Source of the DNA: JBLHZY01 sp047631555 | Lineage (GTDB): Bacteria; Pseudomonadota; Alphaproteobacteria; Rhodobacterales; Rhodobacteraceae | Length of the DNA stretch: 64,000 bases | Assembly (NCBI GenBank): GCA_047631555.1 | Contig: JBLHZY010000002.1 | Coordinates: forward strand, 434,001-498,000 | Reading direction: 5' to 3' | Part shown: piece after piece, positions 7,798 through 16,545 of the stretch | Numbering within the stretch: position 1 is the first letter of the stretch | How the letters are laid out: every line of letters begins with the position of its first letter | Made by a program: the position numbers and the translations under genes | Notes under the pieces: generated by a model | Told to the model about the DNA's origin: nothing | Databases searched by the model: none | The model's input: only the letters and a program-made list of their open reading frames with translations

Positions 7798-8244
7798 ATG
7801 AAGAATTTGCTGATTTTCCCCGATTTTGGCCGTAGAATGGCCCTTTGGTTAATGATGGTGCTTGTGCTTTGTGTGTTTGGCGCAAATGCAGCGCGCGCAG
7901 AATTTGCTGTGTGTAATCAAAGCTTTGACGTGGTCAATGTGGCGGTGGGCCAGTTTGAAGAGGGCGAGTTTGGCACGCAGGGATGGTGGACCGTTGGCCC
8001 CAATCAATGCGCCAACGTGATCCGCGATCCGCTTGAAGCGCGCTATATTTACGTTTTTGCGCAGGATGTCTTTGGCAAGGCGATTTTGAACGGAACGACG
8101 CCAATGTGTATTGGAGTCGATAAGTTTTCGATTCACGGCGTGACGGATTGCTTGCTGCGCGGGTATCTTGAAGCTGGTTTTTTTGAGGTCGATACGCAAA
8201 AAACTGAGCGTTGGACGCTGTTTCTATCCGCGCCGCAGAATTAG
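7798..8244 (+). CDS. DUF1036-family secreted protein
   Basis: A 148-residue protein with an N-terminal hydrophobic segment (about 14-32, cleavage near ARA) followed by the DUF1036 pattern: an EFAVCNQS start, a GWWTVGPNQC core, then Cys, Cys and an RGYLEAGFFEVDT ending. Four to five conserved cysteines suggest a disulfide-bonded periplasmic or surface protein. DUF1036 has no defined biochemical role that I know of. It is the first of three plus-strand genes (with the caspase-like and M23 genes) placed inside the T6SS locus. Confidence 0.75.
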   Translation: MKNLLIFPDFGRRMALWLMMVLVLCVFGANAARAEFAVCNQSFDVVNVAVGQFEEGEFGTQGWWTVGPNQCANVIRDPLEARYIYVFAQDVFGKAILNGTTPMCIGVDKFSIHGVTDCLLRGYLEAGFFEVDTQKTERWTLFLSAPQN

Positions 8245-8347
8245 GCGCCATATCTCGCGCTGCGAAACTGGCGCATAAAGGCGGATCGGGTTAAACTTCT
8301 CGAATTGGTGCGCGCAGGTGGCGCGGTAAGAGGTTACAACTTTGCAG

Positions 8348-9877
8348 ATGATTATGCGCAAACTCTCGGTGGCGATCGTTGGAACAGGTCTTTGGGCCAG
8401 CGCTGCATTGCTGCCTACAAGCCTTCAGGCGCAGGGGCGCGCGGCCCTCGTGATTGCCAATGGTGCTTATCCGGGCGAGTCCGCAATTGCGCGCGCGCCA
8501 GCGGATGCGCAGGCCATTGGAACTGCGCTTCAGGGGCTTGGGTTTGACGTCACAGTTTTGAGCGATGTCTCGGGCGCCGGTTTTATGACTGCGTTGCGCG
8601 AAACTGGCGCGGCCTCTCAGGGCGGTGCTGCGCTTCTCTATTTCATCGGCCACGCAGGATCGGATGCCGGGCAAGCAACGCTGTTTCCAGCAGGGCAGGT
8701 ATCGCCCGCGGGCGGCTGGTCGTTGGAGGATGTTTTGGCAGCGATCCGCGCAGGCGGCGCAACCCAGAGCGTTGTTTTGCTCGATACATGCCACGGCGCT
8801 GCGAGCGGCGCGATTGAGGGCGCAGGGCAATTGCCCGAGCCATCCGAAGCGCTCGATTCCGTGTTTTACGGCGCGCCAACTGCGCCGGATCAGCCCTGTC
8901 CAGAAGCTTTGATTGCCGGTGCGAGCATGGCCGATCAAGTGCTTGATGGGATGGCGGATGCGGATCTCGGTCTGTTTGATTTGTTTGCAAGTTATGGCGA
9001 TAGCCCGGCTGCGCTTTGGGCCGCATCGACTTTGGATCAACCGTTCTATTTGGTGCCCGAAAATGGCGTTCCCGAAGGGCTGACGGAGGCGGATTACGCA
9101 ATGCTCAGCCGCCTGTCCCCGCAAGATCGCGAGCGGATGTTGGCGCTTTGGGCGGGGGCCGGGATCGGCAATACCCGCGCCCAAGCCGGGGCAGCACTTG
9201 GCACAGTTCAAAACGATACATTGGTGCTCAGCGCGCCAATTCGTACCCTCAGCACGCGCGAAGTGATCCGCCCGACAGCCACGCGAATTGAAGATGTGCG
9301 CGTCGTCGCTCAAGAAGTTTTGACCCTAACAGCCGCGGCGCCTCGGCGCGAATTTCAGCCGCCCGCCGAAGGCCTGCCCCAGCCCTCGATCTTTGTCGGA
9401 GCGATCGCGCCGCCGCCCGGTGTTACGTTTGCCTATGATGATCTGGCCGCGCGCCAAGCGCTCAAAGCGGAAGATGCTGAGAAATTTGCAGCCCTCGTTG
9501 CGGCGGGCGCGCTTGATCCGCCAGCCGATCAAATGGCGCGCGCGATCCAAACCGAGCTTGCGCGGATGGCCTGCTATACCTCACGGATTGATGGCGCTTG
9601 GGGCCGTGGTTCGCGCGCGGCTGCGACGCGCTATTTCTTGCAGTTGGGCACAAGCCCAGAGACGCTTGAGGCAGAGCCCGTGCTCTATCGCCAGATCCTT
9701 CTTGGCGGCGATGTGACCTGCCCTGCGCCCGTTGCGGCCGCGCGCGCCCCGGCCCGCAGCACAACAACAACCGCCCCGCGCCGCACCACAACTCCGCGCG
9801 CCACTGCGCCCGCTCCTGCTGCAGCGCCCGCGCGCCGTATCAACCGCGGCGTGACCGGCACCGGCACCCTGCGCTAG
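8348..9877 (+). CDS. Caspase-like (peptidase C14) secreted protein
   Basis: A roughly 509-residue protein: signal sequence or anchor (about 5-28, ending LQAQG), then a caspase p20-like fold beginning RAALVIANGAY. The catalytic pair is present: His in LLYFIGHAGSD (about residue 102) and Cys in VVLLDTCHGA (about 148). A C-terminal region near 390-460 resembles a peptidoglycan-binding-like helical unit (IDGAWGRGSRAAATRYFL), followed by an Ala/Pro/Thr/Arg-rich tail. The start at 8348 is preceded by AAGAGG; an ATG two codons later is also possible. It is predicted to be exported. It sits 19 bases upstream of the M23/transglycosylase gene. Role unknown; T6SS-linked envelope processing is inference. 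Confidence 0.78.
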   Translation: MIMRKLSVAIVGTGLWASAALLPTSLQAQGRAALVIANGAYPGESAIARAPADAQAIGTALQGLGFDVTVLSDVSGAGFMTALRETGAASQGGAALLYFIGHAGSDAGQATLFPAGQVSPAGGWSLEDVLAAIRAGGATQSVVLLDTCHGAASGAIEGAGQLPEPSEALDSVFYGAPTAPDQPCPEALIAGASMADQVLDGMADADLGLFDLFASYGDSPAALWAASTLDQPFYLVPENGVPEGLTEADYAMLSRLSPQDRERMLALWAGAGIGNTRAQAGAALGTVQNDTLVLSAPIRTLSTREVIRPTATRIEDVRVVAQEVLTLTAAAPRREFQPPAEGLPQPSIFVGAIAPPPGVTFAYDDLAARQALKAEDAEKFAALVAAGALDPPADQMARAIQTELARMACYTSRIDGAWGRGSRAAATRYFLQLGTSPETLEAEPVLYRQILLGGDVTCPAPVAAARAPARSTTTTAPRRTTTPRATAPAPAAAPARRINRGVTGTGTLR

Positions 9878-9896
9878 GCCGGGGCGCGATCCGCAT

Positions 9897-12272
9897 ATGC
9901 AAATTGATCCGCATTTCCAGCAAGGCCGCGCCTCTTCAAAGCGCAGGCGTGCGCGGCGGCGCAACGAGCGCATTTTGCTTTGGGGTGGCGGAGCGCTTGG
10001 CGGGATTGCCCTGATCGCTTTTGTCTTTTGGATCGGCGGGATGATCTTTGGCGGTGGGGATGATTTTGCCGTATCTGATGGCGAGGATGGCGACGAGCTT
10101 ATCCAGCTTGAAGAAGACGTCGGCGCAGCCACATTGATAACCGCCACGCCTTTTGTCGATATTGCGGGCGATCCGATGATCCTGCGCTTTGATGGCGGCG
10201 GATCGGCCAAACGCCCGCTTCCCGGCCCAACCTCGCTTGATCCAACGCGGGTCGGTGCGCCCAATCCTGAGCGCCTTATGTTGGTGCGTGATGAGCTGAT
10301 GGTGCGCGAAAAACGCCTCATTACCGCGCTGCCATCAAGCCGCGAGGATTTCGCGTTTTTCCAGGCACAGCGCGCCGCCTCGATTGATGCGCCGCTTGCA
10401 ATCGGTACGCCGGGCGGGGGCGAAAGCGAGATCGCCAGCGAACAGATTGATGACGCAACGCTTGGGGATTCCTCCGATAGTTGGGGCGAGACCGTTGGCG
10501 AAGATGGCGCGCAGAGTGACACCTACACGCGCACCAAAATCGAGAACACAACAAGCGTTACATTCCTGCGCCCCGAGGCCAAGCGGGCCAAGATTTATGA
10601 GGATGTGATTATCCTCCTTGAAGCGCCGCGCAAGCTTGAGTCCATATTGGCCGAGAACAGGTTTTCCTCTGCGCAGGCCAAGGTCGATACCGAAGGCGCG
10701 ACAGCCCTTTTGCCCGCCCTTGGTGCGCTTGAAAAAGGCGCGATCCTTGCGCTTCGGCTGCGCCCGAAATCTGTCGAAAGTGACGCGCCGCAAATCTTGC
10801 AGATCGCTCTTTATGGTGCGGATCAGGGCTATGTCGGCTCGCTGGCGCGGCTTGGCGATGGGCGCTTTGCTCAGGCCGCAGACCCGTGGATCGATACCAA
10901 TCTGCGCCGCCTTGCCGCCCATACTGATGATAGCATCCCGACAGCGGGCCAGAAATTTCGCCTGCTGGACGCCTTCTATTCGGCGGCCATTCGCAACGGG
11001 GTTTCCACGGATGTTGTTGGGGAAAGCATTGTGATGTTGAGTCAAGCTTTTGACTTGGAGGTCTTTGCAAGCCCGGGCGACAAAATGCAGCTGCTTTATG
11101 CGCCAACACCGGGGCCATTTGGCAAGGGCGCAGGCCAAGTGCTCTATGCAGCGATCAAGGGGCCGTCGGGTGAAAAGGAATGCTATGTGGCGCAGCGACC
11201 GGGGATGGAAGGCGGCTTTGAATGCTACTCTGCGGGGATCGGCGCGCGCTTGGGGCGCTTGGGCGGCGGGATGACGACGCCGGTAAATGGTGGAACGCTT
11301 TCCTCGCCCTTTGGTCCGCGCCACCACCCGATTTTGAAACAGGTTAAGTTGCATGCGGGCGTCGATTGGGCAGCGCCAACGGGAACGCCGGTTTATGCAG
11401 CCTTTGACGGGAAAGTCGCCCATGCCGGCGATGGCAAAGGCTATGGCAATCTGGTGATTATTGATCACTCGGGTGGGCGGCAAACGCGCTATGCGCACCT
11501 CAATAAATTTGCCCCCTTGGGCAAGACGGGGGCGCAAGTGCGTGCGGGCGATCTGGTTGGATATGTTGGCACAACGGGGCGCTCAACCGGGCCGCATTTG
11601 CACTTTGAGATGCGTCTTGGCGGGCGTCCTGTTGATCCCTTTGGCCCTGAGGCGGTTGGGGCGGCAAGCGGCGGCGGGGCGGTGGCTATTGCCAGCAGCG
11701 GCAGCGGATCAGGCGCGGCGGCGGCATTGACGGATCGGATTATCCGGGTTGAGAGCGGCGGCAATGCAACGGCCAAGAACCCGCTTTCAAGTGCGACGGG
11801 CCTTGGGCAATTTATCTCAAGCACTTGGCTGCGGATGATGGCAACTTATCGCCCCGATTTGTCATCAACCATGTCGCGGGCTGACCTTTTGGCGCTGCGT
11901 AATGATCCAACACTTTCGCGCGAGATGGTGATGAACTTGGCGCGCGAGAACGAGAATTATCTGCGCGCGCGCGGCCATCAAATCAATGCAGGGCGGCTGT
12001 ATCTGGCGCACTTTTTGGGGCCCGAGGGGGCAAATATCGTGCTTGGCGCGCCTGAGGATGCGTTGATTTTGAATGTGATGGGGGCAAGCGTCGTTAAGGC
12101 CAATCCGTTTTTGGCGAAATATTCGGTCGACGATTTGAAGCGTTGGGCGGATCGCAAAATGGGCCAAAAGGGCCCTGCGCTTCCTAGCCGTGTGGCCGCG
12201 CCCAAACCCTTGCCGCCAGAGGTTCTGGCCTACAAGAAAATCATTGATGAGATTTTGGAAGAAGAGGTTTGA
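9897..12272 (+). CDS. M23 metallopeptidase fused to a lytic transglycosylase-like domain
   Basis: A 791-residue inner-membrane anchored cell-wall enzyme. Very basic N-terminus (RRRARRR), one membrane helix at about 27-52, an acidic segment, then about 400 residues of linker and LysM- or G5-like folds. The LytM/M23 domain lies at about 464-583 with HAGVDW and the HLHFEM zinc motif, so it looks active. A Gly/Ser/Ala linker leads to an SLT-like domain from about 611: RIIRVESGGNATAKN with the expected catalytic Glu at 619, then SSATGLGQFISSTW. Both a peptide-cutting and a glycan-cutting module are therefore present in one protein. T6SS loci need local wall opening for assembly; serving that role is inference. 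It ends at a strong hairpin shared with the convergent T6SS operon. Confidence 0.85.
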   Translation: MQIDPHFQQGRASSKRRRARRRNERILLWGGGALGGIALIAFVFWIGGMIFGGGDDFAVSDGEDGDELIQLEEDVGAATLITATPFVDIAGDPMILRFDGGGSAKRPLPGPTSLDPTRVGAPNPERLMLVRDELMVREKRLITALPSSREDFAFFQAQRAASIDAPLAIGTPGGGESEIASEQIDDATLGDSSDSWGETVGEDGAQSDTYTRTKIENTTSVTFLRPEAKRAKIYEDVIILLEAPRKLESILAENRFSSAQAKVDTEGATALLPALGALEKGAILALRLRPKSVESDAPQILQIALYGADQGYVGSLARLGDGRFAQAADPWIDTNLRRLAAHTDDSIPTAGQKFRLLDAFYSAAIRNGVSTDVVGESIVMLSQAFDLEVFASPGDKMQLLYAPTPGPFGKGAGQVLYAAIKGPSGEKECYVAQRPGMEGGFECYSAGIGARLGRLGGGMTTPVNGGTLSSPFGPRHHPILKQVKLHAGVDWAAPTGTPVYAAFDGKVAHAGDGKGYGNLVIIDHSGGRQTRYAHLNKFAPLGKTGAQVRAGDLVGYVGTTGRSTGPHLHFEMRLGGRPVDPFGPEAVGAASGGGAVAIASSGSGSGAAAALTDRIIRVESGGNATAKNPLSSATGLGQFISSTWLRMMATYRPDLSSTMSRADLLALRNDPTLSREMVMNLARENENYLRARGHQINAGRLYLAHFLGPEGANIVLGAPEDALILNVMGASVVKANPFLAKYSVDDLKRWADRKMGQKGPALPSRVAAPKPLPPEVLAYKKIIDEILEEEV

Positions 12273-12307
12273 TCGGGGCCGCATAAGCCGCCCCGATCCA
12301 ATCTTTT
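12271..12307. terminator. Bidirectional terminator between M23 gene and T6SS operon
   Basis: A 9-bp perfect stem (GATCGGGGC with GCCCCGATC, loop of 10) fills the 33-base gap between two convergent genes. The plus-strand tail reads CAATCTTTT and the minus-strand tail begins AAACCTCTTCTTCC, so it can serve both, more clearly the plus strand. Confidence 0.7.
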
Positions 12308-12767
12308 AGGTGTTGGTCGCGGCGTCAAAGGCTTCGCGCACGGCCTTCTCAAACCCTTTGCGCACGACAAGCTGTTTGACCATGCTTGAGGTGACGATCT
12401 TGGCGATGCCTTTGCCCGACATCTTTACGCCGCGCCCGAAGTAGGCTGCGTAAATACCGTCGGCAATCAAGCCTTTAGCGAAGTTCAGAAAGATGCCCGC
12501 GGCCATTTGCGAGAAGCTCGGATCGCGCAGGATTACATCCATTTCGACCCGCGCCTGCATGGCGACTTCGGCGATGCCCATCCCATCCACGGAGATCGGC
12601 GAGATCTTGGAAATGATCTTTTCGCCCAACGAGACTTTGCCGTCCTTATTGCCATCTGCATCGTCAAAAAACGAAATAACGGCAACGGCATCATTGCCGA
12701 TAAATCCAATCGCGCCGATCGGGGCGGGTTTGAATTTGGTGATGGATACCCATTCGATTTCACTCAT
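12306..12767 (-). CDS. T6SS-linked small protein with one EF-hand calcium loop
   Basis: A 153-residue protein at the end of the T6SS operon, 26 bases after tssH and preceded by AGGAGA. Residues 38-49 read DGNKDGKVSLGE, which fits the 12-residue EF-hand loop at every ligand position (D1, N3, D5, G6, V8, S9, E12). The rest has an N-terminal beta-rich part and a C-terminal helical half with conserved-looking Gly and Ala; no signal peptide. I do not recognise a named family. Because it is co-directional with and next to clpV, a role in the same system is likely. The calcium site prediction is strong; its function is unknown. Confidence 0.72.
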   Translation of the reverse strand: MSEIEWVSITKFKPAPIGAIGFIGNDAVAVISFFDDADGNKDGKVSLGEKIISKISPISVDGMGIAEVAMQARVEMDVILRDPSFSQMAAGIFLNFAKGLIADGIYAAYFGRGVKMSGKGIAKIVTSSMVKQLVVRKGFEKAVREAFDAATNT

Positions 12768-12793
12768 TTAGTCTCTCCTGTAAACTGCCGCAC

Positions 12794-15433
12794 TTAGGCG
12801 AACTGGTAATCATATGTGCCGTCTTTGAGCCCCACCTGAACCGATTTGATCGGATCGCCCGAGACCATGCGACTTAGGACTTGGCGGGAAAGATCGGGCA
12901 GGATGGAATTGGTGATGATGTTGTCGATCATCCGCCCGCCACTGTCGGGATCACGGCATTGATCAACGATATGGCCGATCACTTCATCCGAGAAGGTCAT
13001 GGTCGCGCCATGGGCATCATGGATGCGTTTGACGATGGATTTGAGCTTGAGCTTGGTGATCCCGGCAAGGACTTCGCTGCCCAGTGGGAAGTATGGAATG
13101 GTGACGATCCGGCCCATCAGCGCTGGCGGGAATACATCCAGCAAGAAAGGTTTTAGGGCTGTGTCCAGCTCATCCATATCCGGGACAGTATTGCCACCCT
13201 CGGCCATCTCCATAATCACTTCGGTGCCCACGTTTGAGGTCAGCAAGATCAAGCAATTCTTGAAGTTGATCGCGCGCCCGTTGCCGTCTTCCATGATGCC
13301 TTTGTCAAAGACTTGGAAGAACAGCTCGTGAATGTCCGGGTGGGCTTTTTCGATCTCGTCGAGCAGGACGACCGAGTAGGGCTTGCGCCGCACCGCTTCG
13401 GTCAGCCGCCCGCCTTCGCCGTAACCGACATAGCCGGGAGGCGCCCCTTTGAGCAGGGAGACGGAATGCGCTTCTTGGAACTCGGACATGTTGATCGTGA
13501 TGATGTTTTGCTCGCCGCCATAAAGGCTTTCGGCAAGCGCCAAAGCGGTCTCTGTTTTACCGACGCCGGAGGGGCCGCAGAGCATGAACACACCGATGGG
13601 TTTGTTCGGGTTAGAGAGGCCCGCGCGCGATGTCTCGATGCGCTTGGCGATCATCTTGAGGCCGTGATCTTGGCCGATCACCCGTTCGCGCAGATGGTCA
13701 GAAAGTTGCAAGATCGCTTGAAGCTCATCCGTTACCATCCGGCCGGCTGGGATGCCCGTCCAATCGGAGATAACGGCGGCAACGGCCTGTTCATCCACAT
13801 GGGCATAGACCATGCGATCATCTGGATTGGTCGCCTCGAGGCGCTCCATATGCTCGGCCATTTCTTTGCGCGCGGCCTCTGCATCAAACTCTTCGCCTTT
13901 CTCTTCGGCGATGGATTTGCGCAAGGTGAGGATTTGATCGACGACTTTTTTCTCCTCGGCATACATTGCCTCAGCGGCGGCCAGCTCTTCGGTATATTTG
14001 GCAACCTGCGTGGCCAGTTCTGCGAGCCGCTCGTCGTTGATCTCGCCGAGGTCTTTTTGAGCGTTTTTGCCAGCGATCTCGACGTTGAGCGAGGCGATCT
14101 TTTCCTTCATATCGGCAATGCGCGCGGGCGTTGAAGATTGGCTGACCGCAACGCGGGCACAGGCGGTATCGAGCAGGGAGACGGCCTTATCGGGCAATTG
14201 GCGCGCGGGGATATAGCGCGCCGAAAGGTTCACCGCGGCAACGATAGCCTCGTCTGAAATGCGAACCTTATGGTGCGCTTCCATTGGCCCAAGAATGCCG
14301 CGCAGCATATAGGCGCAGCGCTCCACATCGGGCTCGTCCACGTTGACGGGTTGGAAGCGGCGGGTAAGGGCCGGATCTTTTTCAAAATAGGTGCGGTATT
14401 CGGCGAAGGTTGTTGCGCCGATGGTGCGCAATGTGCCGCGTGCGAGGGCCGGTTTAAGCAGGTTGGCCGCGTCGCCCGTCCCTTGAGCGCCGCCAGCGCC
14501 GATCAACGTATGGGCTTCGTCAATGAACAGGATGATCGGGGTCGGGCTAGATTGCACCTCGTCGATCACAGATTTGAGACGCTGCTCAAATTCGCCCTTC
14601 ATCGAGGCCCCCGCTTGCATGGCTTGGATATCAAGCGCGTGCAGGCGTGTGCCCTTCAGCGCAGGGGGGACATCGCCCGCAGCAAGACGCTGGGCGAAGC
14701 CCTCAACCGCAGCCGTTTTGCCGACGCCTGCTTCGCCTGTCAGGATCGGGTTGTTTTGACGGCGGCGCAAAAGGATATCAACGATCTGGCGGATTTCATC
14801 ATCGCGCCCGACGATCTTATCCATCTTGCCGCTTTCCGCATCGGCCGTCATATCAATCGAATAACGCGCGAGCGCCGTGTTGCCAGACGCGCCCGGCGCG
14901 CCGTCGGCCCCGCCGCCAGAGGAAAGGCCAGAGCCATCCATCGGGCGCATGGTTTCTTCTTCGCTATCGGCCCAAAGCGTGCGGCTTTCTTTGCCCAGAT
15001 GCTCGGCTGAAATCTCGCCGAAAATGGCCGAATAGCCGACCATTTCGCGCTTGAGGTTTTTGTCGTTGAGCATGGCGACCAAAGCGTGACCGGTGCGGAT
15101 TTGCGCCTCGCCAAAGAAGAGCGAAGCATATGTCCAAGCGTGGTTCAGCGCGGCTGAGAGATTTTCCGAAACACCCGGCGTTTCGGTGACGTTTTTCTCA
15201 AGCTTGCGCATGGCCTCGTCGATGTCTTTGAGGATGCGGCCGCGATCAAGCTTGAGCTCGCGCAGCGTGATGGAGATATCAGCGTTCTGATTGGAAATCG
15301 CGTGAAACAGCCAATGGCACATCTCGACATTGCGGTTCTTTTCGCCGCGCGCATGGCGCATCCCTTGCAGGAAGGCATCATAGCCTGCGCGGTTCATTTT
15401 GCCGGCGTATTTCTCGATATTGATCTCTGTCAT
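12794..15433 (-). CDS. tssH: T6SS sheath-disassembly ATPase TssH (ClpV)
   Basis: An 879-residue Clp/HSP100 ATPase with an N-terminal sheath-binding domain (about 1-160), a Gly/Ser-rich linker, AAA1 with Walker A GEAGVGKT (about 237) and Walker B ILFIDEAHTL, a coiled middle domain (about 410-540) and AAA2 with GPSGVGKT (about 625) and VVLLDEIEKAHP. ClpV recycles the contracted TssB-TssC sheath after firing. The ATG at 15433 has an AAGGGG ribosome site; an in-frame GTG two codons upstream is possible. It follows tssG by about 29 bases and precedes the EF-hand gene. Confidence 0.95.
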   Translation of the reverse strand: MTEINIEKYAGKMNRAGYDAFLQGMRHARGEKNRNVEMCHWLFHAISNQNADISITLRELKLDRGRILKDIDEAMRKLEKNVTETPGVSENLSAALNHAWTYASLFFGEAQIRTGHALVAMLNDKNLKREMVGYSAIFGEISAEHLGKESRTLWADSEEETMRPMDGSGLSSGGGADGAPGASGNTALARYSIDMTADAESGKMDKIVGRDDEIRQIVDILLRRRQNNPILTGEAGVGKTAAVEGFAQRLAAGDVPPALKGTRLHALDIQAMQAGASMKGEFEQRLKSVIDEVQSSPTPIILFIDEAHTLIGAGGAQGTGDAANLLKPALARGTLRTIGATTFAEYRTYFEKDPALTRRFQPVNVDEPDVERCAYMLRGILGPMEAHHKVRISDEAIVAAVNLSARYIPARQLPDKAVSLLDTACARVAVSQSSTPARIADMKEKIASLNVEIAGKNAQKDLGEINDERLAELATQVAKYTEELAAAEAMYAEEKKVVDQILTLRKSIAEEKGEEFDAEAARKEMAEHMERLEATNPDDRMVYAHVDEQAVAAVISDWTGIPAGRMVTDELQAILQLSDHLRERVIGQDHGLKMIAKRIETSRAGLSNPNKPIGVFMLCGPSGVGKTETALALAESLYGGEQNIITINMSEFQEAHSVSLLKGAPPGYVGYGEGGRLTEAVRRKPYSVVLLDEIEKAHPDIHELFFQVFDKGIMEDGNGRAINFKNCLILLTSNVGTEVIMEMAEGGNTVPDMDELDTALKPFLLDVFPPALMGRIVTIPYFPLGSEVLAGITKLKLKSIVKRIHDAHGATMTFSDEVIGHIVDQCRDPDSGGRMIDNIITNSILPDLSRQVLSRMVSGDPIKSVQVGLKDGTYDYQFA

Positions 15434-15462
15434 CTTCACAATCCCCTTATAATTCTATTGGT

Positions 15463-16545
15463 TCAGGCCGCGTTCTGTGCGCGATCCTGCTCAAGCGCGA
15501 AACTGGCGCTTTGGATGTAATTCTTATTTGCGGCGTCAAATTTTGGAGCGATACAAGCCATGTAGCCAAGGTCAGCGGATTGCCCGAGCTTAGCGGGCGC
15601 GACCTGATCTGCGGGCAGTGAAAGCGCGATATCAACCTCGGTCGTAAATCCGAGATACCAATGTACAATATCGCGCAGGCGGGCATGATTTTCGCCTCCC
15701 GGAAGCATGGTGCGATAGCTTGCGAGCGTTTCGGTTTGGATATTGAGGCGGATCTTTTCGTTGATCGATTGGACCTTGGAACCAAGATGCATATCGCGCC
15801 CTAGGGACGCGCCGCGCATGCCAAGGCGATTGGTGGCGCTGGCCTCCATCTCCATCCAAACGGGCACATGTTCTTCAACGCTCACACGCAGCTTATCCCC
15901 GAGGTAGACTTCGATCATCTGGCGCAGCCGCACCGGGCTTTTGACCCGGCCCGAATAGAGCGAAACCAGCGTTAGGCGGGTTGTATCGTCGATGCTGTCG
16001 CGCTTGAGGAAGGCCGGCGTGGAGAAGCCGCCAATCGCGCCGATATAGGCTTGGAAACGGTCGTTGTCGGGATGATCAAATTGGGTGATGGCGCGGCTGT
16101 CGGACCAGCTGCGAAAGAAGAGCTGTTGGAAGCGCGTAGCGAAGATATCGGCAAAGCGCACAAAGGCCTCGTCGCCGCCGCGCACCCATCGATAGACTTC
16201 TTCGGTGGTGTTGATCGGAAGCGCGCCTTGGGGGCCAAAAAGGCCAAGCACGCGGCTGCGCAGGCGCGCAGGTTTGCCGGGCTTTTCCTCAACGGAGGAG
16301 AAATCCGATGTTGGAAAGGCAAGGTAGGGATCTTGGCCGATGGTGGCGGCTTCTTCGCGCAGGGTTGTGTTTTTGCCGATGGGCGGTTTGCCCTTTGAGC
16401 GCCGCTCGATTGAGCGCAGATACGAGAGAAACCCAAGCTTGGAGACCCGGACTTTCTCGGCCTCTTCGGCGGCCAATTCAGCGCGGGAAATCTGCCCTTT
16501 GGAGAGCTTGGCCGGGGCATTTGAGGTGTCGGGCGTTTTGCTCAA
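15463..16545 (-). CDS. tssG: T6SS baseplate subunit TssG (VasB family)
   Basis: A 360-residue protein with TssG features: FLSYLRSIERR near the start, the DPYLAFPTSDFSS segment (about 72-85), RSRVLGLFGPQGALP (about 95-110), FVRFADIFATRF and a C-terminal LGQSADLGYMACI. TssG forms the baseplate wedge with TssF, TssE and TssK. The only start I can place is TTG at 16545, overlapping the tssF stop as TTGA; coupling with tssF would compensate for the weak codon. The basic, charged N-terminal 30 residues look like a lineage-specific extension. Confidence 0.92.
   Translation of the reverse strand: MSKTPDTSNAPAKLSKGQISRAELAAEEAEKVRVSKLGFLSYLRSIERRSKGKPPIGKNTTLREEAATIGQDPYLAFPTSDFSSVEEKPGKPARLRSRVLGLFGPQGALPINTTEEVYRWVRGGDEAFVRFADIFATRFQQLFFRSWSDSRAITQFDHPDNDRFQAYIGAIGGFSTPAFLKRDSIDDTTRLTLVSLYSGRVKSPVRLRQMIEVYLGDKLRVSVEEHVPVWMEMEASATNRLGMRGASLGRDMHLGSKVQSINEKIRLNIQTETLASYRTMLPGGENHARLRDIVHWYLGFTTEVDIALSLPADQVAPAKLGQSADLGYMACIAPKFDAANKNYIQSASFALEQDRAQNAA

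Noticed and set aside
10335..11537. 400-residue open frame antisense to the M23 gene
   Set aside because: Arg-rich shadow with no recognisable motif; the plus strand has a complete enzyme.
13313..14134. 273-residue open frame antisense to tssH
   Set aside because: Overlaps the AAA2 domain codons of TssH; no ribosome site or family.
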